The position numbers and the translations under genes were made by a program. Shown piece after piece: positions 53,254-62,092 of a stretch of DNA of 64,000 nt. The stretch is from assembly GCF_000281065.1 (NCBI RefSeq), contig NZ_AKKK01000027.1, positions 21,363 through 85,362 on the forward strand. The letters run 5' to 3'. The notes beneath the pieces are model-generated. The model did not search any database. It was not told where the DNA came from and saw only the letters and a list, made by a program, of their open reading frames with translations. Every line of letters starts with the position of its first letter. Positions within the stretch are counted from its first letter, which is position 1. The stretch is from Arthrobacter sp. M2012083. Lineage in GTDB: Bacteria > Actinomycetota > Actinomycetes > Actinomycetales > Micrococcaceae.

Positions 53254-54984
53254 ATGGCCAACAAACCCACCGCAACAACCGCCGAAAAACTCGCCACCAT
53301 CCAGCAGGGCTACACCCTGGAAGGTGCCACCATCGAGCTGGGTGCCGCGATCGTCGACGGCGAAATCCACAAAGAGGCACAGGTCCGCTTGCCACTGGCC
53401 ATGATGAATCGGCATGGACTGGTTGCCGGCGCCACGGGAACCGGCAAGACGGTTACGCTGCACATGATCGCCGAACAGCTGTGCACGGCGGGGGTTCCGG
53501 TTTTCCTCGCGGACATCAAGGGCGACCTGTCAGGGTTGGCAACGCCGGCCACTGGCAGTGAAAAGCTGACGGCACGCACCTCGGCGTTGGGTCAGGAGTG
53601 GTCTGCGAAGAATTTTCCGGTTGAGTTCCTCTCGCTCGGTGGGGACGGGCACGGCATCCCCGTGCGCGCCACCATAACCTCGTTCGGCCCCATCCTGCTG
53701 TCCCGCATCATGGACCTCAATGACACCCAGGAATCCAGCCTCCAGTTGATCTTCCACTTTGCGGACAAGAACAATCTCGAGCTGATCGACCTCAAGGACC
53801 TCCGCGCCGTCATCCAGTTCCTCACCTCCGACGAAGGCAAAGCCGAACTCGCAAACCTTGGCGGGCTGTCCAAAGCCACCGCCGGTGTGATCCTGCGCGA
53901 GCTGATCACGCTGGAGGCACAGGGGATGGAGAAGTTCTTCGGCGAGCCCGAGTTCGACACCGCTGAACTCCTCCGCACCGCACCCGACGGCCGCGGCGTC
54001 ATCAGTTGCCTGGAGCTTCCCACGCTGCAGACCAAGCCGTTACTGTTCTCCACGTTCCTCATGTGGCTTCTCGCCGACCTGTTCGAGGACCTGCCCGAAG
54101 CCGGCGACCTGGACAAGCCCAAGCTCGTCTTTTTCCTTGACGAGGCACATTTGCTGTTCAACGGCGCGTCCAAGGCCTTCCTCGAAGCCATCACCACCAC
54201 GGTCCGGCTCATCCGTTCCAAGGGTGTGGGCATCTTCTTTGTCACCCAGACGCCCAAGGATGTTCCAGCGGACGTCCTCGGCCAATTGGCGAACCGCGTG
54301 CAGCATGCCCTGCGCGCCTTCACCCCGGAAGATGCCAAGGCGTTGAAGGCCACGGTGTCCACATTTCCTGTCAGCGACTACGACCTCGAAGAGACCCTCA
54401 CCTCCGCCGGCATCGGCGAAGCAGTCATCACGGTGATGAACGAGAAGGGTGCACCCACCCCCGTTGCCTTGACCCGGCTCCGTGCCCCCGAATCCGTGAT
54501 GGGGCCCAGCGCTGACGAGCTCATTCGCAGCACGGTTGCCGCGTCCTCCCTGCTGGTCAAGTACGGCACAGCCGTGGACAACCTCTCCGCTTACGAGAAA
54601 CTCAACGGCCAAGCGGCCGTTCCTACCGGAGACGCAGCGCCCGGATTGCCGCCCGTGCCGGCGTCCACCTCTTCGTCTTCCGGTAATTCCCAAGCCGACA
54701 TCGACGCCGAAGCCCGCCGTATTGAGGAAGAAATCCTCGGCCGTCCCAGCTCCCGGTCCTCCACTCCTGAGTCTTTCCCGGCACCGCCTGCGCCGGTGCC
54801 GGCGCCGTCCCCGCGTTCTTCCCCACAGTCGTCCCCTCAGGACGGCATGTTCGGTGACATCGCCGGCGCCCTCGGTGGAGCATTGGGTGGTGGACTCAAG
54901 AGCATGGTCCGATCCATGGGAACGCAGCTTGGCCGCGATCTCATGCGTGGGGTCTTCGGCACGTCTTCCCGGCGTCGCCGCTAG
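53254..54984 (+). CDS. HerA-like P-loop ATPase (DUF853/YjgR family)
   Basis: This 576-residue protein has Walker A GATGTGKT (59-66), Walker B LVFFLDEAHLL, an arginine-finger region RLIRSKGVGIFFVTQTPKDV and the family core ADIKGDLSGLA. It belongs to the HerA/FtsK-like superfamily. Members are hexameric DNA-translocase-like ATPases without assigned function. The last ~150 residues are a Pro/Ser-rich linker followed by a Gly-rich amphipathic end (GDIAGALGGALGGGLKSMVRSMG). ATG 53254 chosen from the -10 spacing; 53248 is in frame. Confidence 0.87.
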   Translation: MANKPTATTAEKLATIQQGYTLEGATIELGAAIVDGEIHKEAQVRLPLAMMNRHGLVAGATGTGKTVTLHMIAEQLCTAGVPVFLADIKGDLSGLATPATGSEKLTARTSALGQEWSAKNFPVEFLSLGGDGHGIPVRATITSFGPILLSRIMDLNDTQESSLQLIFHFADKNNLELIDLKDLRAVIQFLTSDEGKAELANLGGLSKATAGVILRELITLEAQGMEKFFGEPEFDTAELLRTAPDGRGVISCLELPTLQTKPLLFSTFLMWLLADLFEDLPEAGDLDKPKLVFFLDEAHLLFNGASKAFLEAITTTVRLIRSKGVGIFFVTQTPKDVPADVLGQLANRVQHALRAFTPEDAKALKATVSTFPVSDYDLEETLTSAGIGEAVITVMNEKGAPTPVALTRLRAPESVMGPSADELIRSTVAASSLLVKYGTAVDNLSAYEKLNGQAAVPTGDAAPGLPPVPASTSSSSGNSQADIDAEARRIEEEILGRPSSRSSTPESFPAPPAPVPAPSPRSSPQSSPQDGMFGDIAGALGGALGGGLKSMVRSMGTQLGRDLMRGVFGTSSRRRR

Positions 54985-55125
54985 TCCTGTTTGCGCTTCT
55001 GTGCCAGCGGAACCACGACGTCGGGCGGCAGCCGCGCCTGCTGCCACCCGGCGCCGGGACTTCTCCAATCGGTGGATATAAGTCGCTCGGAGGCCTTCCT
55101 GCACGGCGATGGCGGCCGCGGCAGG

Positions 55126-55139
55126 TAACGTAAAGGGCG
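55126..55139 (+). promoter_or_regulatory. Candidate -10 box before GTG 55139
   Basis: TAACGT (55126-55131) ends seven bases before the GTG at 55139, suggesting a leaderless transcript. A stronger-looking TATAAG at 55077-55082 could serve the alternative ATG at 55109. Confidence 0.3.
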
Positions 55140-56137
55140 TGCAGTTGAGTCAAGCGTTCGTCAAGACCGCAGCCGGATGGCTGCTCGGTCTGATGCTTGC
55201 TGCCGCCGGAGCCATCGTGTGCATCAACCTGGTGAGCTCCTCAGTGGCCAGTCCGCAACAGCCTGTCAAAGAGTATCTGGAAGCCCTTCAGAAGGGTGAA
55301 GGCGAAGAAGCTTTGGGGTTGCTTCGCGCCAAAGTGCCCAGTGCGAACGCCGCCATGCTGGACGGCACAGCCTTACAAACGGCCGCCTCCAAGATGTCCG
55401 ATATCAAGGTGGGAAACCCCGAACCCCGGGGCAGCAACCGGATGGCCGTGCCGGTGGACTACACCCTTGACGGCAGCCGGCTCCACACGGAATTCCTGAT
55501 GGAACGGACCGGGACCCAGTGGCTGTTCTTCGCCAAATGGGCGTTCGTGCCCACAACGCTTCCCACCATAGAAGTCACCGTGGTCAACGCCAGCGAGGCC
55601 ACGCTGAACGGGGTTCCCGTGAATATGCCCAACGGCCGCAACAACTTCGCCGTGTTCTTCCCGGGCAAGTACGAGGCAAGCCTGAACGGCACCTATTTTG
55701 AAGCCCCGACCACATCGGCCCTTGTTTCGACGCGCGACGGCGGCACGGCACCCCTGAACCTGCAGACACGGTCCACCGCTGCCATGAACGAAGCCGTGGC
55801 TGGCAAGGTCCGGGAATTCCTGGACACATGCGCCGCCCAGGCTACCGAGCAACAGCGCCTGCAGCCGGATTGCCCGTTCTACCACGCAAGCAACGCCCGC
55901 GTGGTGGATGGAACCATCAAGTGGGAAATCACCGAGTACCCCAAGATCACCATTGAGCCATTCAGCGGTAAATGGGTGGTGGCTCCGCTCAACGGCAAGG
56001 CCACGCTCACCGCCCGGGAGATCAATCTTTTCACGGGGTTGGTCAACGACCTCAACGTGGAGCACGACTTCAGCTTCACCACGCAGCTGGACGTAGGCGC
56101 AGACACTGTGACCGTCACCCCCATGCTGACCTTCTGA
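55139..56137 (+). CDS. Membrane-anchored extracytoplasmic protein of unknown function
   Basis: This 332-residue protein has one N-terminal transmembrane helix (WLLGLMLAAAGAIVCINLV) and a large external part with a low-copy beta-rich pattern. VKEYLEALQKGEGEEALGLL resembles the small NTF2-like domains of actinobacterial lipoprotein-like proteins, and FLDTCAAQATEQQRLQPDCPFY holds a likely disulfide pair. I recognise no named family with certainty. An in-frame ATG at 55109 would add ten residues; GTG 55139 is preferred for its -10 box. It follows the HerA-like gene by 155 bases. Confidence 0.7.
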   Translation: MQLSQAFVKTAAGWLLGLMLAAAGAIVCINLVSSSVASPQQPVKEYLEALQKGEGEEALGLLRAKVPSANAAMLDGTALQTAASKMSDIKVGNPEPRGSNRMAVPVDYTLDGSRLHTEFLMERTGTQWLFFAKWAFVPTTLPTIEVTVVNASEATLNGVPVNMPNGRNNFAVFFPGKYEASLNGTYFEAPTTSALVSTRDGGTAPLNLQTRSTAAMNEAVAGKVREFLDTCAAQATEQQRLQPDCPFYHASNARVVDGTIKWEITEYPKITIEPFSGKWVVAPLNGKATLTAREINLFTGLVNDLNVEHDFSFTTQLDVGADTVTVTPMLTF

Positions 56138-56230
56138 TTTTTTGGCTCTCGCGCTGAACTGGCCCAGCTTTCACCCCCCCCGTCCCGCTCTCCTGGCCCG
56201 TGGTGCCATGAGAGCCACCCCTTAACTGGG

Positions 56231-57070
56231 CTAGTCCGACCACATTCGGGCTGGCCCACGAAGAAGGACTTCACGCACGTGCCGGAGCATATTCTCTGGC
56301 GAGTACACGACGTCGTCATAGAAGAACCTCAGCACCAGCATTCCTTGCCTGATTGCTTCGTTGTCCCGCCGGCGGTCTTTCTTGAACTGACGCGGCTCCA
56401 GATGAAAAGCAAGGCCGTCGAGTTCGACTATAAGGAATCCTTCCAGGAGAAAGTCGACGGTCCCTATGCCCTCGATCCAGACTTGGGTCTCAGTGCGGAT
56501 GCCCACGTCACGGAAAAGGACCCGGGCCAGGGTTTCCAGCAGCGAACCCGCCCCCCTGTCCACTTTGGCCAGAACGTCGCGGGCCTGCCCGGCGCGGTTG
56601 CCCAGTAAACGGCGACGCAGGTAATCGAGGGTGATATCCCCACGGATAAAGGCGCTTTCGACCATAACCAGTGCTTCTAACGGAGGGAGGCAGAAAAGGG
56701 CGTGTAGAAGCACGTCCGGCAGTGCGACATAAGGCTCGCCCAGCCGTGGTTGAGACAGGGACAACCGATGACTAATGCACCCTTCCGCACGTCGCCCGTT
56801 GCTCTGCCAGTAGTGGAGCTCGGTGGGTTTGTGAAGCAACCACAAGGCATAGCGGCCTGCAGCCGACGCGCATGTCAGCAGAGATTTCGACGTGACCGCT
56901 GCCACAAGCTCCGGATCCGCACCGGGAAGACCCAGAACTCCACGCTCGATGCGCTGAATACTTCCCGCCAGCACCGCGGAACGAATCGCTGATTCACTGA
57001 CACCCCGCGCCCGTACCTGCCGGGTCATGGCTACACCGCCCAAACGCCGCAGGGCTTCTTCGGGTTCCAT
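56231..57070 (-). CDS. AbiEi-like N-terminal domain / DUF559 nuclease-like protein
   Basis: This 279-residue protein has an N-terminal winged-helix region like the type IV antitoxin AbiEi family (LGGVAMTRQVRARGVSESAIRSAV) and a C-terminal DUF559 domain related to very-short-patch-repair endonucleases (VDFLLEGFLIVELDGLAFHL; KKDRRRDNEAIRQGMLVLRF). The D, E-x-D-G and R-x-x-D residues of the nuclease-like core are present. Such proteins are common and scattered in actinobacteria; no cognate toxin is adjacent. The ATG at 57070 is used; GTG at 57073 is adjacent and in frame. Confidence 0.75.
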   Translation of the reverse strand: MEPEEALRRLGGVAMTRQVRARGVSESAIRSAVLAGSIQRIERGVLGLPGADPELVAAVTSKSLLTCASAAGRYALWLLHKPTELHYWQSNGRRAEGCISHRLSLSQPRLGEPYVALPDVLLHALFCLPPLEALVMVESAFIRGDITLDYLRRRLLGNRAGQARDVLAKVDRGAGSLLETLARVLFRDVGIRTETQVWIEGIGTVDFLLEGFLIVELDGLAFHLEPRQFKKDRRRDNEAIRQGMLVLRFFYDDVVYSPENMLRHVREVLLRGPARMWSD

Positions 57071-57178
57071 CACCCCAGCCTGCTGTTTCCGCCGACGGGC
57101 CTGCAGTGCCGATGTGAGCTATGTGGACAACCCTCTCACCCGGGCTGGCCCGGTTTGAACAGTCCAACGGCACGAAGA

Positions 57179-57215
57179 GGCCCGGGCCAACTCCTGAGGG
57201 AATCAGACCCGGGCC
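57179..57215. terminator. Hairpin after the thioredoxin-NHL gene
   Basis: GGCCCGGG (57179-57186) and CCCGGGCC (57208-57215) form a perfect 8-bp stem with a 21-base loop, about 18 bases after the stop of the minus-strand gene at 57233. No clear T-run follows on the minus strand. Confidence 0.45.
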
Positions 57216-57232
57216 ATTTCAGTTAGCCAGTC

Positions 57233-59206
57233 TTAGTCCATGCCGCGTAGATCCAGCACCAGCTCGGACTCACCGTCGGCTTGCAGGACCACCGGGATGC
57301 CCCAGTCCTGTTGGTAGAGATGGCAAGCCGCGTGATCGGGGATTTCGCCGTCCTCGGTCTCGGGGCCATCGCAGGCGGCCGCGCGGGCGGTGATGTGGAG
57401 GATGCCCTCGGGAACGTCAGCTGACAGCTCAAGGGTGCGCAGCAAGCCCACTGATGTGCCCCCGCCGGAGACCAGCAGTTCCGGCGGCGTCGAGGAAATC
57501 TTCAGCTGTGTAGGATCGCCCCAACGGTCGTCCAGCTTCTGGCCGGTAGGAGCCTGGAAACGCACCGCGAGCTCAAGGTTCCCGGGAGCTACCGGGCTCT
57601 TGGGACGGTGAGTCTGTGATGCTCCCTCGTCCACCTGCTGGGCTTCCTTGGGAATGGGAACCAGGACCAGTTGGTGCTTATTCGACTCCACAACCACCAA
57701 CAGCGGATCGCTGCCTTCTACCTGAACCACGACGACGTCGCTCGGCTCAGCGAGGCCCCTCGCCAAGGTGGATACGGACTTGGTGGCAGGGTCGTAGCGG
57801 CGAACGGCACCGTTGTAGGTGTCAGCGACGGCCACGGAATTGTCCGGCAGAACCGTGACACCCAAGGGGTGCTGCAGGCGTGCTTCAGAAGCCTCGCCAT
57901 CACGGAACCCGAAATCAAACAGGCCCTTGCCGATGGCGGTTTCCACGCTCACGCCGGAATCGCTGACCACCAGGCGACGCAAGGAGGATGTTTCCGAGTC
58001 AGCCACCCAGATGTTGTCTTCACCATCGATGGCCAGTCCGGACGACTGGGCAAACCAGGCTTCCTCCGCCTTGCCGTCCAGCAGGCCTTCAAGCCCGGAC
58101 CCGGCAAGGATGGAAACCTCATTGGCCAGGGGGTCGAAGGCGAAGATCTGGTGGGTTCCCGCCATGGCGATCACAACCCGCTGCAGCTTTTCGCTCCAGA
58201 CCACGTCCCACGGTGAGGACAGGGAAACCTCGACGCCGAGACCCAGTGCCCCAACATCGATCGCGTCGGCAGCGAAGTCAGCCGGTCCGCCGTCGTGGTG
58301 TTCGGACCAACTGCCGGCGCCTGTCTCTGTCACCCGGGCAGGACCGGCGTCGAGCAGCCTCTGGACACCGTTGCCAGCGAGCGTCTGCACATAGCCGGAG
58401 CTCAAGGTGACGCCGCGCAGGCGATGGTTGACGGTGTCAGCGACCACGGCGTCGTAACCGAGCTTCCACGCCAATTCGGAGGGCAGCAGGGTCACACCCT
58501 GGGGTTCGTTGAACTGCGCGATCTCAGACTGTCCGTCCAGGTACCCCTTGGTGCCGGAGCCGATGACGCGCTCCACGGTTTCAAGATCGGGGCGGAGTTC
58601 CACCAAGCGGTGATGGCCGGAGTCCACTACCAGGTAGTTGCCGTTGGCGAGCTGGGTCGCCTTCCCGGGGAAGCGCAGTGTGCCCGACGTCGGCACGGGA
58701 GCCACATACGGGCCGTTACCGCGGTGGAGGGTCCCCTTGGCTTCGTGCTCGGCCACGAGTTCCTCAAGGAGGACAGCGAGGCCGTCGGCGTGGCCCTCAC
58801 CGGAGAGGTGGGCCACAATGTAGCCCTCGGGGTCAACGACCACCAGTGTGGGCCATGCGCGGGCGGTGTACGCCTTCCACGTTGCGAGCTCAGGATCGTC
58901 CAGGACAGGGTGGTGGATTTCGTAGCGTTCCACGGCAGATGCCAGTGCTACGGGATCCGCTTCGTGTTCGAACTTGGGCGAATGCACGCCGACCGTCACC
59001 AGCACGTCCGAGTACTTTTCCTCAAGCGGGCGCAGCTCGTCCAGCACGTGGAGGCAGTTGATGCAGCAGAAGGTCCAGAAGTCGAGCAGCACGATCTTGC
59101 CGCGCAAGGACTCGAGGTCAAGGGATTTCCCGCCCGTATTGAGCCATCCGCGGCCCTCCAGTTCGGAGGCCCGGACCCGGTGTTGGGTACGTACGGTTTC
59201 GCTCAT
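57233..59206 (-). CDS. Thioredoxin-like / NHL-repeat protein
   Basis: This 657-residue protein has an N-terminal thioredoxin-like TlpA/ResA fold (IVLLDFWTFCCINCLH with CINC at 48-51) and then a six-bladed NHL beta-propeller (GNYLVVDSGHHRLVEL; AVVADTVNHRL; NIWVADSETSSLRRL; SVAVADTYNGAVRRY), the arrangement of NHLRC2. No signal peptide is visible. The function of bacterial members is not known; the CxxC suggests redox. It overlaps the CopD/CtaG gene by one base (TGATG on the minus strand) and is expressed with it. Confidence 0.86.
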   Translation of the reverse strand: MSETVRTQHRVRASELEGRGWLNTGGKSLDLESLRGKIVLLDFWTFCCINCLHVLDELRPLEEKYSDVLVTVGVHSPKFEHEADPVALASAVERYEIHHPVLDDPELATWKAYTARAWPTLVVVDPEGYIVAHLSGEGHADGLAVLLEELVAEHEAKGTLHRGNGPYVAPVPTSGTLRFPGKATQLANGNYLVVDSGHHRLVELRPDLETVERVIGSGTKGYLDGQSEIAQFNEPQGVTLLPSELAWKLGYDAVVADTVNHRLRGVTLSSGYVQTLAGNGVQRLLDAGPARVTETGAGSWSEHHDGGPADFAADAIDVGALGLGVEVSLSSPWDVVWSEKLQRVVIAMAGTHQIFAFDPLANEVSILAGSGLEGLLDGKAEEAWFAQSSGLAIDGEDNIWVADSETSSLRRLVVSDSGVSVETAIGKGLFDFGFRDGEASEARLQHPLGVTVLPDNSVAVADTYNGAVRRYDPATKSVSTLARGLAEPSDVVVVQVEGSDPLLVVVESNKHQLVLVPIPKEAQQVDEGASQTHRPKSPVAPGNLELAVRFQAPTGQKLDDRWGDPTQLKISSTPPELLVSGGGTSVGLLRTLELSADVPEGILHITARAAACDGPETEDGEIPDHAACHLYQQDWGIPVVLQADGESELVLDLRGMD

Positions 59207-61443
59207 CAGCGTCCTTCCAGCTTGGTGTTCGGTTCAGTTTGCCCGGAGGTATCTGTGGTGGGGCGGACGGCGTTATTGCCTTCCGCTTCCGCCGTTGTGG
59301 TTGCTTGGGTGGTGCGGTTGGCCATCTTGGCGTCGCGGTCAGCAAGCCGGGCAAACATATCGTTGTAAGCACTGAGATCGGCGTCGTTATTCCTGTCGGC
59401 TGCCCGATCAACCCGTCGGGTTTCCCGTTCGTCCGAGCGCGACCACATCACGGCCACGCCGATTGCCACCAGCAAAGTAGGAACTTCGCCGATACCCCAC
59501 GCTACGGCACCTCCCAGTTGCTGATCCCCAATGGCCGACGGACCCCAAGCCCGGCCCAGGTTACCGAAGTAGTCCGCCGCCAGCAGCCCTGTCCCACCCA
59601 TGATGGCCACACCGAAGAACGCGTGGAAGCCCATGGTGGCCAGCAATAGCAGCAGGCGCATGGGGTACGGGGCACGGCGGGGAAGAGGATCGCTACCGAT
59701 CATGCTCAGCACAAAGATGTAGCCCGTCAGCAGGAAGTGCACGTTCATGAGCTCGTGGCCCACATGCTCGCGCATCGCAAGGCTGAACAGGTCCGAGTAG
59801 TAGAACAGCACGATTGAGCCCGCGAAATTGGCCGCGGCGAACAAGGGGTGCGTGACGATCTGCGAGAACTTGGAGTGCACAAACAGCAGCAGCCACTCGC
59901 GCAGGCCGCGTGAGCCGTGGGTGCCTTCGCCCCTGGCAGGCAGGGCTCGCAGGGCAAGGGTCACGGGGGCGCCAAGGACAAGAAAGATTGGCGCCACCAT
60001 TGTCAGGGCCATGTGATCCACCATGTGCGCAGAGAACAGCACGCGGCCGTAGACAGCGGGCGGGCCCGAAGTGATGTACGTGAGCACCACCAGTCCGATG
60101 ATCCAGTTGATTGTCCGGAACCAGGACCACTTGTCCCCACGCCTGCGGACTTTGACGATACCGAGGATGTAGGTGACCGCGCCGAACAAAGCGACTCCCA
60201 CCCACAGCCAGTCGAAACGCCATTCCGTGAGCCAGCGCTCCGGCGTCAACTCGGGTGGAAGCTCGTAACCGGAGAGGATGAACGACGGCGAGGCATCAGG
60301 TGCGTAGGTGGTGGGCTGGGGCGGAGCCGAGCGTCCCAACGCGACGGCGAGTCCCGACGTCGCGCCCATCACCAGAAGCTCAACCAACACAAGCTGCCAC
60401 AGGACGCGGCGGGCCGACATGGAGCCGTTCTTACCAAGCTGGGGGATAACCCACTGGCGGTGCATAAAGCCGATGCCGCCCAACACCAACGTTGCCAGCG
60501 ACTTGGCGATAATGAGCTGCCCATAAGCCGAGCCAAAAAGGTCGGCTGGGTTGGTCACACGGATGGCAGCGTTGATGACACCCGAGGCGAACACCAGGAC
60601 AAAGGCGAAGCCGGCCAGCGACGAGAATCGTCGCAGGGTCTGCTCGGTGATGTCTGGTGTGCCCTTACCTCTGGAACCCGTGAGGATGCCCGAGAGGACC
60701 GCAAGCATGATGATGCCGCCAACCCATGTGGAAACGCCCACAAGGTGGAGGCCCAGGGAGTTAATGGCCCCTTCATGATCGCTGGAGCTGGAGGAGTGAC
60801 CAATCAAGGCTGTAGGAATCAGGCCGATCAGGGCCAGCAGGAGAGTGAACGCCAAGCCTGTCAACGAGCGGACGCCGAACAAGGCGGTGGTGACAACGGC
60901 AGCAATGATGGTGACCGCGAGCCAAGCCTTGCCGGTCTCGATGTCCGTCATGAAGTAGACCAGGGAGCGCGTAAACTCCGCGTCTCCCGAGAGCCCCTGC
61001 CCCGCGACATCTGCGTAAGTGAGTACAAGGACCGCCACCGCGGACAAAGTCCAGGCTGCGCCGGCTGCCGCTGCAACTGCCAAGGCCCGGGCGAAGGCCG
61101 GATGTTCGGGCGCGTCAGCATCCTTCTCACGGGACCGCGAGCCACCGAGGTTCTTGGGCAGGATGCCGACGGCAAAGATCAGGCCACCAACCACTGTTGC
61201 CACTGACACGTTGTGGATGGCTTTCGCCACAGGAAGGCCCCAACGGACCAATTCGCCTGGATCAGAAACCTGCCGGGCAGCTGAGGCACCGGAGAAGATG
61301 AGGGCCGCCGCAAGAGTCAGGAACAGCACCGCCAGGCCGGCCAGTTGCCACGGCAAGGAAATGCCCGCGACTGTAGTGCCTCCCCGCGCTCCCGGCTTGG
61401 GAACAGGCGAAGGGGCAGTAGCGGAGCTTCTTGCTGATGGCAC
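59206..61443 (-). CDS. CopD-like / CtaG-like fusion membrane protein (copper handling, cytochrome oxidase assembly)
   Basis: This 745-residue membrane protein has about fourteen hydrophobic helices. The N-terminal half (to ~residue 370) resembles copper resistance protein CopD (VAKAIHNVSVATVVGG; LGLHLVGVSTWVGGI with His ligands). The C-terminal half is a CtaG-type (caa3_CtaG) domain (FSAHMVDHMALTMVAP; HELMNVHFLLTGYIFV; MGFHAFFGVAIMG), linked to copper delivery to cytochrome c oxidase. A charged cytoplasmic tail of ~90 residues ends it. The start is GTG at 61443. It is the first gene of a two-gene unit with the thioredoxin-NHL protein. Confidence 0.87.
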   Translation of the reverse strand: MPSARSSATAPSPVPKPGARGGTTVAGISLPWQLAGLAVLFLTLAAALIFSGASAARQVSDPGELVRWGLPVAKAIHNVSVATVVGGLIFAVGILPKNLGGSRSREKDADAPEHPAFARALAVAAAAGAAWTLSAVAVLVLTYADVAGQGLSGDAEFTRSLVYFMTDIETGKAWLAVTIIAAVVTTALFGVRSLTGLAFTLLLALIGLIPTALIGHSSSSSDHEGAINSLGLHLVGVSTWVGGIIMLAVLSGILTGSRGKGTPDITEQTLRRFSSLAGFAFVLVFASGVINAAIRVTNPADLFGSAYGQLIIAKSLATLVLGGIGFMHRQWVIPQLGKNGSMSARRVLWQLVLVELLVMGATSGLAVALGRSAPPQPTTYAPDASPSFILSGYELPPELTPERWLTEWRFDWLWVGVALFGAVTYILGIVKVRRRGDKWSWFRTINWIIGLVVLTYITSGPPAVYGRVLFSAHMVDHMALTMVAPIFLVLGAPVTLALRALPARGEGTHGSRGLREWLLLFVHSKFSQIVTHPLFAAANFAGSIVLFYYSDLFSLAMREHVGHELMNVHFLLTGYIFVLSMIGSDPLPRRAPYPMRLLLLLATMGFHAFFGVAIMGGTGLLAADYFGNLGRAWGPSAIGDQQLGGAVAWGIGEVPTLLVAIGVAVMWSRSDERETRRVDRAADRNNDADLSAYNDMFARLADRDAKMANRTTQATTTAEAEGNNAVRPTTDTSGQTEPNTKLEGR

Positions 61444-61521
61444 TTATCCATTGTCCGCTACCTGCCGCCGGGCTGCGAATCGGATAAGGCGCTATGTGCA
61501 TTAACTAACAGCAATAACGGC

Positions 61522-61554
61522 AAAGGGACGGCAACCAGAGGTTGCCGTCCCTTT
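61522..61554 (-). terminator. Terminator stem-loop of the HU gene
   Basis: A perfect 15-bp stem (61522-61536 with 61540-61554) closes on three bases. It begins with AAAGGG and ends with CCCTTT and lies 22 bases after the HU stop. Confidence 0.75.
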
Positions 61555-61575
61555 AAGGCGTTCGCCGAAGAGTAG

Positions 61576-61863
61576 TTACTTCTTCTTGGCGACAGCAGCC
61601 TTCAGCTTGGAGCCAGCGGTCAGCTTGACGCTGTGGCCGGCTGCGATCTGGATGGTTTCGCCGGTCTGCGGGTTGCGGCCGGTGCGAGCTGCACGGTCGG
61701 TGCGCTCAACTGCGAGCCAGCCCGGGATGGTGATCTTTTCGCCGGCGGCGACAGAAGTCTCGAAAACTTCGAACAGTGCATCGAGCACGGAGTTGACTGC
61801 TGCCTGGCTGGTGCCAGCCTTGCCTGCTACCTCTGCAACGAGTTCACTACGGTTCTTAGCCAT
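61576..61863 (-). CDS. hup: HU-family DNA-binding protein
   Basis: This 95-residue nucleoid protein has the HU fold and DNA-binding arm (GWLAVERTDRAARTGRNPQTGETIQI with the Pro intercalation site NPQTGE) and the opening [17 protein letters not shown]. The short Ala/Lys end resembles the first residues of the longer lysine-rich tail of mycobacterial HU. CCAGGAGGACGTAA gives a perfect ribosome-binding site. It is expected to be highly expressed. The 229 bases upstream are relatively T-rich on the plus strand and hold no gene. Confidence 0.95.
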   Translation of the reverse strand: MAKNRSELVAEVAGKAGTSQAAVNSVLDALFEVFETSVAAGEKITIPGWLAVERTDRAARTGRNPQTGETIQIAAGHSVKLTAGSKLKAAVAKKK

Positions 61864-62092
61864 TTACGTCCTCCTGGACTCATACGTTTTTGAGCTTTCA
61901 AGCGGAATGCGAGCAAGCCACTGTTCGAAAACTTACCAGCTTGGGCTGACATGGCCAGCAAATTCCGCGTGTTTCCGCGCCTTTTTGACCAAAATCACCG
62001 GATTTTCGGGGTTTTTAGGGGTGCTTTACGCCCTTGGCGTACCCTACGGCATCGGCAGGAGGGACAGCCGCCGCCCTGCCGGGCCTCCCCGG
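61864..62092. other. Intergenic region upstream of HU
   Basis: No gene is visible. It presumably contains the HU promoter, which I cannot place with confidence. Near 61976-62025 the plus strand has a run of T- and G-rich blocks (GGATTTTCGGGGTTTTTAGGGG in part), and TACGCC (62027-62032) pairs with GGCGTA (62036-62041) over a three-base loop. Confidence 0.5.

Noticed and set aside
54981..55165. Minus-strand frame with gene-like codon use ending in PPDVVVPLAQKRKQD
   Set aside because: It has no ATG, GTG or TTG start before the upstream stop and overlaps the start of the anchored protein gene; perhaps a remnant, but not supportable.
56143..56217. Inverted repeat TGGCTCTC / GAGAGCCA between converging genes
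   Set aside because: The arms are only 8 bp and 59 bases apart, with no stable inner stem, so a terminator is not convincing.
61976..62025. Telomere-like T/G-rich blocks
   Set aside because: Only two or three irregular blocks, not a repeat array; ordinary intergenic composition before a strongly expressed gene.
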